A stretch of 64,000 nucleotides of DNA from Mycobacteriales bacterium (GTDB lineage: Bacteria; Actinomycetota; Actinomycetes; DATLTS01): positions 1-64,000 of the forward strand of contig DATLTS010000045.1 in assembly GCA_035533475.1 (NCBI GenBank), in the 5' to 3' direction. The notes below the pieces were generated by a model. It was not told the origin of the DNA and ran no database searches. It saw only the letters and a list, made by a program, of their open reading frames with translations. Below are positions 56,720 to 64,000 of this stretch, in pieces. Numbering within the stretch: position 1 is the stretch's first letter; the number at the start of each line of letters is the position of its first letter. A program made the position numbers and the translations under genes.

Positions 56720-58675
56720 TCAACCCGCGCGGGCCCGGCGGCCGCGCCGGGCCCGCAGGTAGTCCGAAACCACGTACTCGCCGAGCCGAGTCGGGTCGGG
56801 GGCGAACACCCGGCCACCGTTGCGCCGGGCGACGGCGTCGACGAAGCGGACCAGCCCGGGCTCGTCGTCGAGCATGAACACGTTGATCATCGCCCGGCGC
56901 CGGGTCGCCTTGTCCACCTCCGCCATCGTCGCCTCGATGGTCCGCGGATCGGGCGGCCAGTCGAAGAACACCGAGCCGTCCGGGAGCAGATGGGCGGTCG
57001 GTTCGCCGTCGGTGACGACGAGGATCAGCGGCTCGGCATCCGGGTGCCGAGCGAGGTGGCGGCCGGCGAGCATCAGCGCGTGCTGAAGGTTGGTCCCCTT
57101 CACCATGTCCCAGGACAGACCGGCCAGGTCGATCGGGCTCAGCACCCGGGCGTAGTCGCTGAATCCGATGATCTGCACCGCGTCCTGCGGGTAGCGGGTG
57201 GTGGCGAGCGTGTGCAGCGCGAGCGCGGTCGACTTCGCCGTTCCCCAGGTGTTGCGCAGGGCCATCGAGTAGGACAGGTCGACCAGCAGGGCCACCGCGG
57301 CACCGGTCCGGCGCTCGGTTTCGACCACCTCGAAGTCGTCGACGTCGAGGCGGACCCGGCCGGATCCGACGCCGGAGCGCAGCACGGCGTTGCGCAGGGT
57401 GCGGACCACGTCGAGCGGCTGCTCGTCGCCGAACCGCCACGGCCGGGACCCGCCGGTGAGCTCACCGGCCGCCCCGGCGTCCGGCACGTCGTGGTCCCCG
57501 CGTCCCTGCGCCGTGAGTTGCGCGAACACCCGCCGGAGCGCGGTCTCCCCGATCCGCCGGACGGCGCGGGGGGTGAGCTCGAGGGCGCCACGCTCGCGGC
57601 GCAGATACCCCTGGCGCTCGAGCTCCCGCTCGATCCGCCGGAGCGCCTCGATGTCGTCGACCGCCTGCCGTCCGAGCGCCCGCGCGACCGCCCCCTCGTC
57701 CACGTCGTCGAGGCTGGCCCCCGGGTAGTCCTGACCGAGGGTGGCGGCCAGCTCGTCGAGGTCGGCCAACTCCTCCAGGGCCGTGGTGGCGTCCCCGAGG
57801 TCCAGCGGGGTGTTGCCGCGCATCCGCTGCCGCCCGGTCCAATCCAGGTCGGGGCGCCGGCCGCGCAGGGCGTCGGCGAGCCGGCCCATCTCGCCGGCCA
57901 GGCCCGCGTCGGACAGTGCGGCGGCCATCAGGTTGGCGAGCTCGTCGCGCTGCTCCGGGGAGAGTGAGGCCATCAGTCGGGCCGCGGCGGCCGAGCGGCG
58001 GGCCAGCGAGTCGACGAGCTCCTCGAGGCTTCCCGGCCGGTCGGGGAACAGGTCGCCGTAGCGGCCCATGAACGCCTCGAATCGCTCGGTGACGTCCTCG
58101 CCCCGGGCGTCGGCGTCGAGCATCGAGTTCAGCTCGGTGAGCATGTCCTTCACCCGGGCCATCGCGGCGGGATCGGCGTCCCGCAAACCCTGGCGCATCC
58201 CGCGGAACTGGCTGTCGAGGACCTCCCGCCTGAGCAGGTCCTGGATCTCGGCGAACTTCGCGGCCGCCTCCGGCGAGCGCCAGCTGTATTCGCCGAGCTG
58301 GCGGACCGCCCGGGCGGGATCCGCGGGCAACTGGTCCAGCTCGGCCTCGCGCAGTCGGGCGTCATCGGAGGGGTCGGGGAACAGGTCGCGGCGCTCGGCC
58401 GCCAGCGCCTCGTCGAGCAGCTCCTTGACCCGCTCGAGGGTGCCGTCGAGCCGGCCGCGGGAACGTACGGCCTTCGCCCGCTCGCGAACCCGACGAAGCA
58501 GGTCGTCGAGCCCGCGCCGGTCCGGCAGGCCCCGACGCATCAGCTCGCGGAGCGCGGCCCGCGGCGAATCGCCGGCGAGGATCGCGTCACCCATCTCGTC
58601 GAGGGCGTGCCGGGCGTCGAACGGCGGCTCCAGCGGATCCGGGCCGCCCTGCCATTCGCCGTAGCGGAAGACCAC
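56720..58675 (-). CDS. VWA-domain protein, partner of MoxR ATPase
   Basis: 651 residues from GTG 58675, 2 bases after the MoxR stop. Residues 1-430 form a long, charged, mostly helical region with MDEMGD-like start motifs and an ELANLMAAALSDAG helix set. The C-terminal von Willebrand A domain starts near 455 with the MIDAS motif LVDLSYSMALRN (Asp-x-Ser-x-Ser, near residue 465), a Thr in KGTNLQHAL, and VVTDGEPT. Proteins of this type pair with MoxR AAA+ ATPases to insert metals or remodel targets. No signal peptide, so cytoplasmic. Confidence 0.88.
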   Translation of the reverse strand: MVFRYGEWQGGPDPLEPPFDARHALDEMGDAILAGDSPRAALRELMRRGLPDRRGLDDLLRRVRERAKAVRSRGRLDGTLERVKELLDEALAAERRDLFPDPSDDARLREAELDQLPADPARAVRQLGEYSWRSPEAAAKFAEIQDLLRREVLDSQFRGMRQGLRDADPAAMARVKDMLTELNSMLDADARGEDVTERFEAFMGRYGDLFPDRPGSLEELVDSLARRSAAAARLMASLSPEQRDELANLMAAALSDAGLAGEMGRLADALRGRRPDLDWTGRQRMRGNTPLDLGDATTALEELADLDELAATLGQDYPGASLDDVDEGAVARALGRQAVDDIEALRRIERELERQGYLRRERGALELTPRAVRRIGETALRRVFAQLTAQGRGDHDVPDAGAAGELTGGSRPWRFGDEQPLDVVRTLRNAVLRSGVGSGRVRLDVDDFEVVETERRTGAAVALLVDLSYSMALRNTWGTAKSTALALHTLATTRYPQDAVQIIGFSDYARVLSPIDLAGLSWDMVKGTNLQHALMLAGRHLARHPDAEPLILVVTDGEPTAHLLPDGSVFFDWPPDPRTIEATMAEVDKATRRRAMINVFMLDDEPGLVRFVDAVARRNGGRVFAPDPTRLGEYVVSDYLRARRGRRARAG

Positions 58676-58677
58676 CG

Positions 58678-60090
58678 TTAGCCGCCGTAAACGACGCGGC
58701 CGGGCACCTCGTCCTTGGACAGCCGCCGCTGAAGGTGCAAGCCCTCGAGGGCGAACTCCAGCCCGGCGGCGGCGAGCCCGGGATTCTCCGCCGCCTCGTC
58801 CAGGCCGAGCCGCTCCAGAATCTTCGCCAGCCCGGTGACCGGTCCCACCTGGCGGAGCAGGTCCTCGGCGGGCACGAGGTCGCCGCTTTCCACCGTTTGC
58901 CCCGCCTCGAACGGGGCGAGCAGGCCGGTCAGGTCGGCTCCGCCCAGCCGGGCCCGGAAGGTGTCGGAGACCGCCCGGCGGACCAGGTGGGTGAGAACCT
59001 CGAGCTCGCGACCCTCCTCGCTCGCGTCGAACTCGACCTTGCCTCGGGTGGCCGGCACCATGGCCGCGAGATCGCAGGCGCGAGCGACCGGGCTGGCCTC
59101 GCCGGTGATCGCGGCCCGGCGGACCGCCGACGCGGCCACCGTCTCGGCGGCGGCGATGGCGAACCGCGCGGAGACGCCGGACCGGGCGTCCACCGCCGGG
59201 GACTCCCGGACCAGCCGGGCGTAGCGGGCGATGACCTCGACGAGGTGATCGGGCAGCGCCGCGGAGACCGCGTCCCGCCCCCACTCGAGCACCGCCTCCT
59301 GCCGGATAAGTTGCAGCTCGTCGTCGAGCCGAATCGGGTAGTGCGTGCGGATCTCGGCCCCGAAGCGGTCCTTGAGCGGGGTGATGATCCGGCCCCGGTT
59401 CGTGTAGTCCTCGGGGTTCGCCGACGCGACCAGCAGCAGGTCGAGTGGCAGCCGTAGCGTGTACCCGCGGACCTGGATGTCCCGCTCCTCCAGGACGTTG
59501 AGCAGCGCCACCTGGATGCGCTCGGCCAGGTCGGGCAGCTCGTTGACGCTGAAGATCCCGCGGTTAGTCCGGGGAACCAGCCCGAAGTGCACGGTCTCCG
59601 GATCCCCGAGGGTGCGCCCCTCCGCCACCCGGACCGGGTCGATGTCGCCGATCAGGTCGCCGACCGACGTGTCCGGGGTCGCCAGCTTCTCGCCGTACCG
59701 GTCGCTCCTATGCCGCCAGCCGACCGGTGTCTCGTCCCCGTCGGCCTCGACGAGGCGCTGGCAACGGGTGCACACCGGTGCGAAGGGATGGTCGTTCACG
59801 TCGCAGCCCGGTATGACGGGGGTCCACTCGTCAAGGAGATCGACGAGCGAACGGATGAGGCGTGTCTTGCCCTGACCGCGCTCGCCGAGCAGAACCAGGT
59901 CGTGACCCGCGAGCAGGGCACGTTCGAGCTCCGGGAGGACGGTGTCATCGAAGCCGACGATGCCGGGGAAGCGTTCCTCGCCGGCGGCCAGTCGGGCCAG
60001 CAGGTTGTCACGGATCTCGGCCTTGACGCTTCGGTGGCGGTGCCCGGAGTCGCGGAGGGCACCGAGCGTCGCCGCTGGGGGTGGGGTCAC
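58678..60090 (-). CDS. MoxR/ChlI-type AAA+ ATPase
   Basis: 470 residues, GTG start. Walker A LLGERGQGKTRLIRSL (69-76), Walker B/sensor region NRGIFSVNELPDLAERIQVA and LLVASANPEDYTNRGRIITP with arginine finger DRFGAEIRTHYPI. An insertion with PVIPGCDVNDHPFAPVCTRC holds Cys96, Cys107 and Cys110, possibly a metal knuckle. Like magnesium-chelatase subunit I it should form hexamers. The VWA partner follows 2 bases later. Divergent from the FIST gene (45 bases). Confidence 0.9.
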   Translation of the reverse strand: MTPPPAATLGALRDSGHRHRSVKAEIRDNLLARLAAGEERFPGIVGFDDTVLPELERALLAGHDLVLLGERGQGKTRLIRSLVDLLDEWTPVIPGCDVNDHPFAPVCTRCQRLVEADGDETPVGWRHRSDRYGEKLATPDTSVGDLIGDIDPVRVAEGRTLGDPETVHFGLVPRTNRGIFSVNELPDLAERIQVALLNVLEERDIQVRGYTLRLPLDLLLVASANPEDYTNRGRIITPLKDRFGAEIRTHYPIRLDDELQLIRQEAVLEWGRDAVSAALPDHLVEVIARYARLVRESPAVDARSGVSARFAIAAAETVAASAVRRAAITGEASPVARACDLAAMVPATRGKVEFDASEEGRELEVLTHLVRRAVSDTFRARLGGADLTGLLAPFEAGQTVESGDLVPAEDLLRQVGPVTGLAKILERLGLDEAAENPGLAAAGLEFALEGLHLQRRLSKDEVPGRVVYGG

Positions 60091-60135
60091 CAGACCACGC
60101 TACGTCGCCGGGTCAAGCCGGGAGACAATGCCGGT

Positions 60136-61326
60136 GTGGCCCGTTTCGGGGATGGTCTCGCGACCGACGCCGACCTCGTCGCGGCGGCTGAGCGCGCCGC
60201 CCGTCAGGCGATCGAACCGTTGGCCGGGCGCACCCCGGACTTGGCCTGCGTGTTCGTCTGCGGTTCGGACGACGTGGAGTCCGCCGGCCTGCGGGCCGCC
60301 GAGCTGACCGGCGCCCGACAGGTGATCGGATGCACCGGGACCGGGGTCATCGGCGCCGGTCGCGGGGTGGAGGGGACCAGTGCGGTCGCGGTCTGGGCGG
60401 GAGTGCTGCCCGGGGTGCGGATCCGGACGTTCCACCTCGAGGTGATGCGTGCTGACGAGGGGTTCGCCGTCGTCGGGTTGCCCGAGCGCACCGACGCCGA
60501 CGCCGTGGTGATCCTGCTCGCCGACCCCTACTCGTTCCCCGTCGACGGCTTCGTCGCCCAGTCGAACAGCGCCCTGCGCGGGTTGCCGTTCGTCGGCGGG
60601 CTCGCCAGCGGATCCGGCGGAGCCGGCTCAGCCCGGCTGTTCGTCGACGACCGGGTGGTCGGGCGTGGTGCGGTCGGGGCGGTGCTCGGCGGGCCGGTGG
60701 GCGCGCGTTCGCTGGTCAGCCAGGGCTGCCGTCCGGTCGGTCCGGAGATGATCGTCACCTCGGCCGACGCCAACGCGATCCTCGAGCTGGCCGGGATGCC
60801 CGCGCTGACCAAGCTGGAGTCGATCGTGGCCGGGCTGGGCGTGGTGGAGCAGGCGCTGGTCAGCGAGGGCCTCCAGCTCGGCGTGGTGATCGACGAATAC
60901 GCGGAGAATCACGAGCGCGGCGACTTCCTGGTGCGCGGGATCGTCGGGGCCGACCGGGATCGGCAGGCGTTGCTCGTCGCCGACCTCGTAGAGGTCGGCC
61001 GCACGGTGCGATTCCAGGTCCGTGACGCCGACTCCGCCGACGAGGACCTCCGCGAGCTGCTGGCCGGCTTCCGCGCCGACCCGAGTTTCGACACCGTCGA
61101 GGGCGCGCTGCTGTTCTCCTGCAACGGGCGCGGGGCCCGGCTGTTCCCCACCGCCGACCACGACGTCGAGCTGGTCCGCCGGGGACTCGCGACCAGCGGG
61201 GTCGGCGGGTTCTTCGCGGCCGGAGAGATCGGCCCGGTCGGCGGCCGGAACTACCTGCACGGCTTCACCGCTTCCGTGCTCGCTTTCGGCTCCGGTCCGA
61301 CCGCCGCGCGCGGCACCGGTGGTTGA
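60136..61326 (+). CDS. FIST-domain sensor protein
   Basis: 396 residues from the GTG at 60136. FIST N domain: PDLACVFVCGSDDVESAGLR, ARQVIGCTGTGVIGAGRGVE and FVGGLASGSGGAGSARLFVDD. FIST C domain: VARTVRFQ-like VEVGRTVRFQVRDADSADEDL, ALLFSCNGRG and GVGGFFAAGEIGPVGG. FIST proteins bind small ligands, probably amino acids, and are often linked to signalling. This one stands alone with no kinase fused. The TGA overlaps a GTG that opens a remnant of a ROK kinase gene. Confidence 0.88.
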   Translation: MARFGDGLATDADLVAAAERAARQAIEPLAGRTPDLACVFVCGSDDVESAGLRAAELTGARQVIGCTGTGVIGAGRGVEGTSAVAVWAGVLPGVRIRTFHLEVMRADEGFAVVGLPERTDADAVVILLADPYSFPVDGFVAQSNSALRGLPFVGGLASGSGGAGSARLFVDDRVVGRGAVGAVLGGPVGARSLVSQGCRPVGPEMIVTSADANAILELAGMPALTKLESIVAGLGVVEQALVSEGLQLGVVIDEYAENHERGDFLVRGIVGADRDRQALLVADLVEVGRTVRFQVRDADSADEDLRELLAGFRADPSFDTVEGALLFSCNGRGARLFPTADHDVELVRRGLATSGVGGFFAAGEIGPVGGRNYLHGFTASVLAFGSGPTAARGTGG

Positions 61327-61385
61327 CCTCCTCGCCGTAGACATCGGCGGCACCAAGCTGGCCGCCGCCCTCGGTCGGGCTGCCG
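61319..61385 (+). pseudogene. 5' remnant of a ROK-family sugar kinase
   Basis: GTG at 61319, overlapping the FIST stop by 8 bases, opens VVDLLAVDIGGTKLAAALGR, the unmistakable N-terminal phosphate-1 motif (DIGGTK) of ROK kinases such as glucokinase or N-acetylmannosamine kinase. After about 22 codons the homology ends and the frame runs into the antisense of the DHA2 exporter, whose stop lies at 61388. The gene is therefore decapitated: only the start and first strand remain. Insertion or replacement by the MarR-exporter block is the simplest explanation. Confidence 0.75.
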
Positions 61386-61387
61386 GG

Positions 61388-63019
61388 CTACTGGTCGGCG
61401 GCGGCCACCACCGGCTGAACCTGCTCGGACTCCGCCCAGGCGCCCTCGGCGACCTCACCCCCCGGGAGCGCGTCGACGTCCCTGGCCAGCCCTGGGGTAT
61501 CCCGGAGCCGCACGTCCTTGAGGAAAATCGCGATGACGAAGCCGAGCGCGGCCACCGGGGTGACGACGAGGAACACGTCGTGCAGGGCCCGGACGAATGC
61601 CTCGATCACACCGTGCAGGATGGCCGGTTCGTGGGCCAGCCGCTTGTGCAGCTCGGCCGGGCTGCTCGTGATGTTGCCACCGGAGAATCTGCGGGCGGCA
61701 GCGGCCGGAAGCAGGCGCGGGACCCAGAACGTCAGGCGCGCGGTCAGGATCGCGCCGAACAGCGAGGTGCCGAAGGACCCACCCATCGAACGGAAGAAGG
61801 TGATGGCCGACGTCGCTGTGCCGAGGTCCTGGACCGGGACCGAGTTCTGCACGGCGATGACGAGGGTCTGCATGCACAATCCGAGGCCGGCGCCGACGAC
61901 GACCATGTACAGGCTCGTCTCGAGATGCGACGTGGTAGCGGTGAGCCGGGAGAGCAGGAACATCCCGACGGCGAGGGTGGCGGTGCCGGCGACCGGGAAC
62001 ATTTTGTAGCGTCCGAGCCTGGACACCAGCCGCCCGGACGCGATCGAGGTGGTCAGGATGCCGACCATCACCGGCAGCAGCAGCAGCCCGGACGCGGTAG
62101 CCGAGACCCCGTCGACAAGCTGGAGGTAGTAGGGCAGAAAGATGATCGCCCCGAACATCGAGACGCCGAGGATGAACGTCACGGCGGTCGACACGGCGAA
62201 CACCCGGTTGCGGAACAATGCCGGGGGCAGGATCGGCTCGTCGACCCGGGTCTCCCACAGCAGGAACGCCGCGACCAGGGCGAAGCCGGCGGCGGCCAGG
62301 CCGAGGATCGTGGCCGACGTCCAGGCGTACTGCTGGCCACCCCACACCGTGACGAGCAGCAACGCCGTCACGCCGGCGACCATCAGGGCGGCGCCGGTGT
62401 AGTCGACCTTGTGGTCCCGGCGCTTGAACGGCAGGTTGAGCACCGTGCTGGTGACGACGAGGGCGACGATGCCGATCGGCAGGTTGATGTAGAACACCCA
62501 ACGCCACGACAGGTGGTCGGTGAACAGGCCGCCGAGCAGCGGACCGCCCACGCTGGCCAGCGCGAACACCGCACCGAAGTAGCCCTGGTAGCGGCCGCGC
62601 TCGCGCGGGCTGACGATGTCCGCGATGATCGTCATGGCCAGGGTCATGAGACCCCCGGCGCCTAGTCCCTGGATAGCCCGGAACGCGATCAGCTCGGTCA
62701 TCGACTGGGCCAGCCCGGACAACGCCGAGCCGATCAGGAAGATCACGATCGCGACCTGGAAGATCCGCTTGCGGCCGTACAGGTCGGAGATCTTCCCGTA
62801 GAGCGGGGTCGAGGCGGTCGAGGTCAGCAGGTAGGCGGTGACCACCCACGAGAGGTGGTTGAGGCCGCCGAGATCACCGACGATCGTCGGCAGGGCGGTG
62901 GCGACGATCGTCTGGTCGAGCGCGGCGAGGAGCAGGCCGAGCATGACCGCACCGAAGACGATGAGTACCTGGCGGTGCGTCAGCTCGAAGCCGGCGGCAG
63001 GGTCCCGGTCGACGGTCAC
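61388..63019 (-). CDS. DHA2-family (EmrB/QacA) multidrug exporter
   Basis: 543 residues from GTG 63019, AAAGGAAA upstream. Fourteen spans. Family motifs: LDQTIVATALPTIVGDLGGL (motif D1), LYGKISDLYGRKRIFQVAIV (motif A) and RAIQGLGAGGLMTLAMTIIA (motif B), then GPLLGGLFTDHLSWRWVFYI (motif C). The C-terminal 40 residues are cytoplasmic. The GTG overlaps the MarR stop (GTGA), a regulator-exporter operon. Its 3' end sits right on a truncated ROK gene. Confidence 0.92.
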   Translation of the reverse strand: MTVDRDPAAGFELTHRQVLIVFGAVMLGLLLAALDQTIVATALPTIVGDLGGLNHLSWVVTAYLLTSTASTPLYGKISDLYGRKRIFQVAIVIFLIGSALSGLAQSMTELIAFRAIQGLGAGGLMTLAMTIIADIVSPRERGRYQGYFGAVFALASVGGPLLGGLFTDHLSWRWVFYINLPIGIVALVVTSTVLNLPFKRRDHKVDYTGAALMVAGVTALLLVTVWGGQQYAWTSATILGLAAAGFALVAAFLLWETRVDEPILPPALFRNRVFAVSTAVTFILGVSMFGAIIFLPYYLQLVDGVSATASGLLLLPVMVGILTTSIASGRLVSRLGRYKMFPVAGTATLAVGMFLLSRLTATTSHLETSLYMVVVGAGLGLCMQTLVIAVQNSVPVQDLGTATSAITFFRSMGGSFGTSLFGAILTARLTFWVPRLLPAAAARRFSGGNITSSPAELHKRLAHEPAILHGVIEAFVRALHDVFLVVTPVAALGFVIAIFLKDVRLRDTPGLARDVDALPGGEVAEGAWAESEQVQPVVAAADQ

Positions 63020-63519
63020 GGAGTTTCCTTTCGGATCAAGGGCGAGCACGGATCGGGCCCGAGGTCATCGGCGAGTCGCTGGAGCAGGTTGCTGAGGGCT
63101 GCCCGGTCGGCGGGGGTCCAGGACGACAGCGCGCGGCCGAGAATGTCGCGCCTTTTGCTGCGGACCTCGTGGAGCACGCTGCGACCACGGTCGGTGACCG
63201 CGAACCGGGAGGCCCGCCCATCTTCCGGATCGCCCTCGCGGACGACGAGAGTCGCCTCCTCGAGGACGCGGATCTGCCGGCTCACCGTGGACAGGTCCAG
63301 GCCCAGCGCGAGGGCGAGATCGGAGAGCCGGGGCCGCTCGCCGTGCTCGAGGCTGGACAGGCTGGACAGGATGGCCAGGCCCGCCCGGTCACAGGGCGCG
63401 CCGTGGGCGTAGGCGTCGACTCGCAGCGCCGAAGCGGTGCGCGCCACCCGGAACAGGGCCCGGTCGAGCGCGTCGAGGGTGTCGGCCCCGGCCCCGGCGG
63501 CGGTCGCGGACCTCGGCAT
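63016..63519 (-). CDS. MarR-family regulator of the adjacent exporter
   Basis: 167 residues from ATG 63519, which has GGGAGAA 8 bases upstream. An upstream ATG at 63546 lies within the operator palindrome and lacks a ribosome-binding site, so it is not the start. Winged-helix core: RPRLSDLALALGLDLSTVSR, QIRVLEEATLVVREGDPEDG, RASRFAVTDRGRSVL. Coupled to the exporter by GTGA. Likely represses its own operon and is released by an exported compound. Confidence 0.9.
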   Translation of the reverse strand: MPRSATAAGAGADTLDALDRALFRVARTASALRVDAYAHGAPCDRAGLAILSSLSSLEHGERPRLSDLALALGLDLSTVSRQIRVLEEATLVVREGDPEDGRASRFAVTDRGRSVLHEVRSKRRDILGRALSSWTPADRAALSNLLQRLADDLGPDPCSPLIRKETP

Positions 63520-63545
63520 CTGGCGTTCTCCCGATCCGGCGGACA

Positions 63546-63562
63546 TTGCTTGTGTCAAGCAA
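63546..63562. promoter_or_regulatory. MarR operator palindrome
   Basis: TTGCTTG-TGT-CAAGCAA is a perfect 7-bp inverted repeat with a 3-base centre, 26 bases upstream of the regulator start. Its minus strand contains TTGACA (63558-63553), a consensus -35, although no good -10 follows at 16-18 bases. Size and position fit a MarR dimer site for autoregulation. Confidence 0.65.
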
Positions 63563-63602
63563 GTTTCGCACACCGGTATTCCGGCGCGCCACGGGTTTTC
63601 GG

Positions 63603-64000
63603 TCAGGCCGCGGCGAACTCCGCGAGGAACCCGGTGAGCTCTTCGGCGACCCGCTCGGGCCGCTCCTGCGGCAGCAGGTGTCCCGCTCCGCTCACCGGCA
63701 CCCAGGCGGCACCCCGCAGCTCGCCCGCCACCCGCCGGCCGTACTCCGCCGGGTGCAGGTGGTCCCGCTCGCCCCACAGGACCAGCGCCGGCGGCGGGGC
63801 GGCGGCGACCAGCCGCCAGACCGACTCGGTCGCCTCGAGGTCCACCGCGCGGACGAACCGGAGCAGGCCACGCGGGCCGTCCGGGCCGAGCAACGGCGTC
63901 AGGTAGGAGTCGATCTCGCGGGAGGTGAGCCGGGAGTCCGCGAGCGAGGCGCCGAGCGAGCGGGCGAGCACCGAGCGGGCCAGGCCCGGGGTGGCCCGAA
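63603..64000 (-). CDS. Alpha/beta hydrolase, 5' part beyond the window
   Basis: At least 132 residues, open to the window edge. It has the C-terminal half of an alpha/beta hydrolase: strand 7 with the acid residue LVLWGERDHLHPAEYGR (Asp) and the catalytic His in VPVSGAGHLLPQERPERVAE. The nucleophile elbow is in the missing part. It lies 57 bases upstream of the MarR promoter, same strand. Substrate unknown. Confidence 0.85.
   Translation of the reverse strand, partial: RATPGLARSVLARSLGASLADSRLTSREIDSYLTPLLGPDGPRGLLRFVRAVDLEATESVWRLVAAAPPPALVLWGERDHLHPAEYGRRVAGELRGAAWVPVSGAGHLLPQERPERVAEELTGFLAEFAAA

Noticed and set aside
63544-63546. ATG at 63546 as start of the second marR
   Set aside because: It abuts the operator and TTGACA box; ATG 63519 has a proper ribosome-binding site.

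Overview
The window is high-GC actinobacterial chromosome. The evidence is the rpfB-rsmA-ispE, glmU-prs-rplY-pth-mfd and eno-ftsB-DUF501-ppx runs, many GTG starts, start/stop overlaps of the ATGA, GTGA and TGATG kind, and a Pmt-type protein mannosyltransferase divergent from rsmI. Gene order from about 9.9 to 33 kb and from 41 to 47 kb follows the Mycobacterium tuberculosis Rv1002-Rv1026 and Rv1074-Rv1079 neighbourhoods. Other genes (a SigH-like sigma factor, a cellulose-synthase-like exopolysaccharide operon, a Liv-type ABC operon, a MoxR/VWA pair) point to a free-living, non-mycobacterial actinomycete. I cannot name the genus.

Layout. 0-0.8 kb: wreckage, namely the 3' end of an IS66-type transposase and the 3' part of a peptide-type ABC substrate-binding protein gene. 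0.9-5.7 kb (-): exopolysaccharide operon of a membrane GT2, a lipoprotein GH8 and a TreT-like GT4. 5.8-9.8 kb: thioesterase, VOC protein, a divergent yceI/marR pair with an overlapping double promoter and operators, a 52-residue membrane protein, and a DUF929-VKOR thiol-oxidation pair. 9.9-19.6 kb: pmt, rsmI, metG, tatD, rpfB, rsmA, ispE, then a desaturase-TetR operon behind a tandem operator. 19.7-34.2 kb: tRNA-Gln(TTG), glmU, prs, rplY, pth, mfd, a PpiC-type lipoprotein, mazG, a SigH-like sigma factor, eno, ftsB, DUF501, ppx and udgB. 34.2-34.57 kb: noncoding DNA ending in a strong + strand terminator.

34.6-38.4 kb (-): MFS permease and a membrane GAF-GGDEF-EAL protein whose GGDEF motif is altered while its EAL residues are intact. 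38.5-41.3 kb: NDH-2, tRNA-Leu(TAA) with a duplicated 3' end and two large hairpins, chorismate mutase with an attenuator-like leader, and a PPOX/DUF4287 pair. 41.4-48.6 kb: thiolase-SGNH-MBL operon divergent from cbs, then msrA, metB and an MFS permease (sulfur amino-acid theme). 48.7-55.0 kb: a secreted, membrane-anchored protein and a complete LivK-H-M-G-F-type transporter whose binding protein has a roughly 90-residue Gly-Thr repeat linker. 55.1-64 kb: NCX exchanger, membrane protein, VWA plus MoxR, FIST protein, a hidden 5' remnant of a ROK kinase, an autoregulated-looking MarR-DHA2 exporter pair, and a truncated alpha/beta hydrolase.

No single locus is an obvious new defence or biosynthetic system. 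The points most worth follow-up are: the aromatic leader and alternative hairpins before aroQ; the orphan terminator at 34.5 kb; the CTG-overlap start of mazG; the hairpin cluster behind the UAA tRNA-Leu; the ROK remnant; the repeat linker of the LivK-like protein; and the several operator/promoter architectures readable directly from the DNA.
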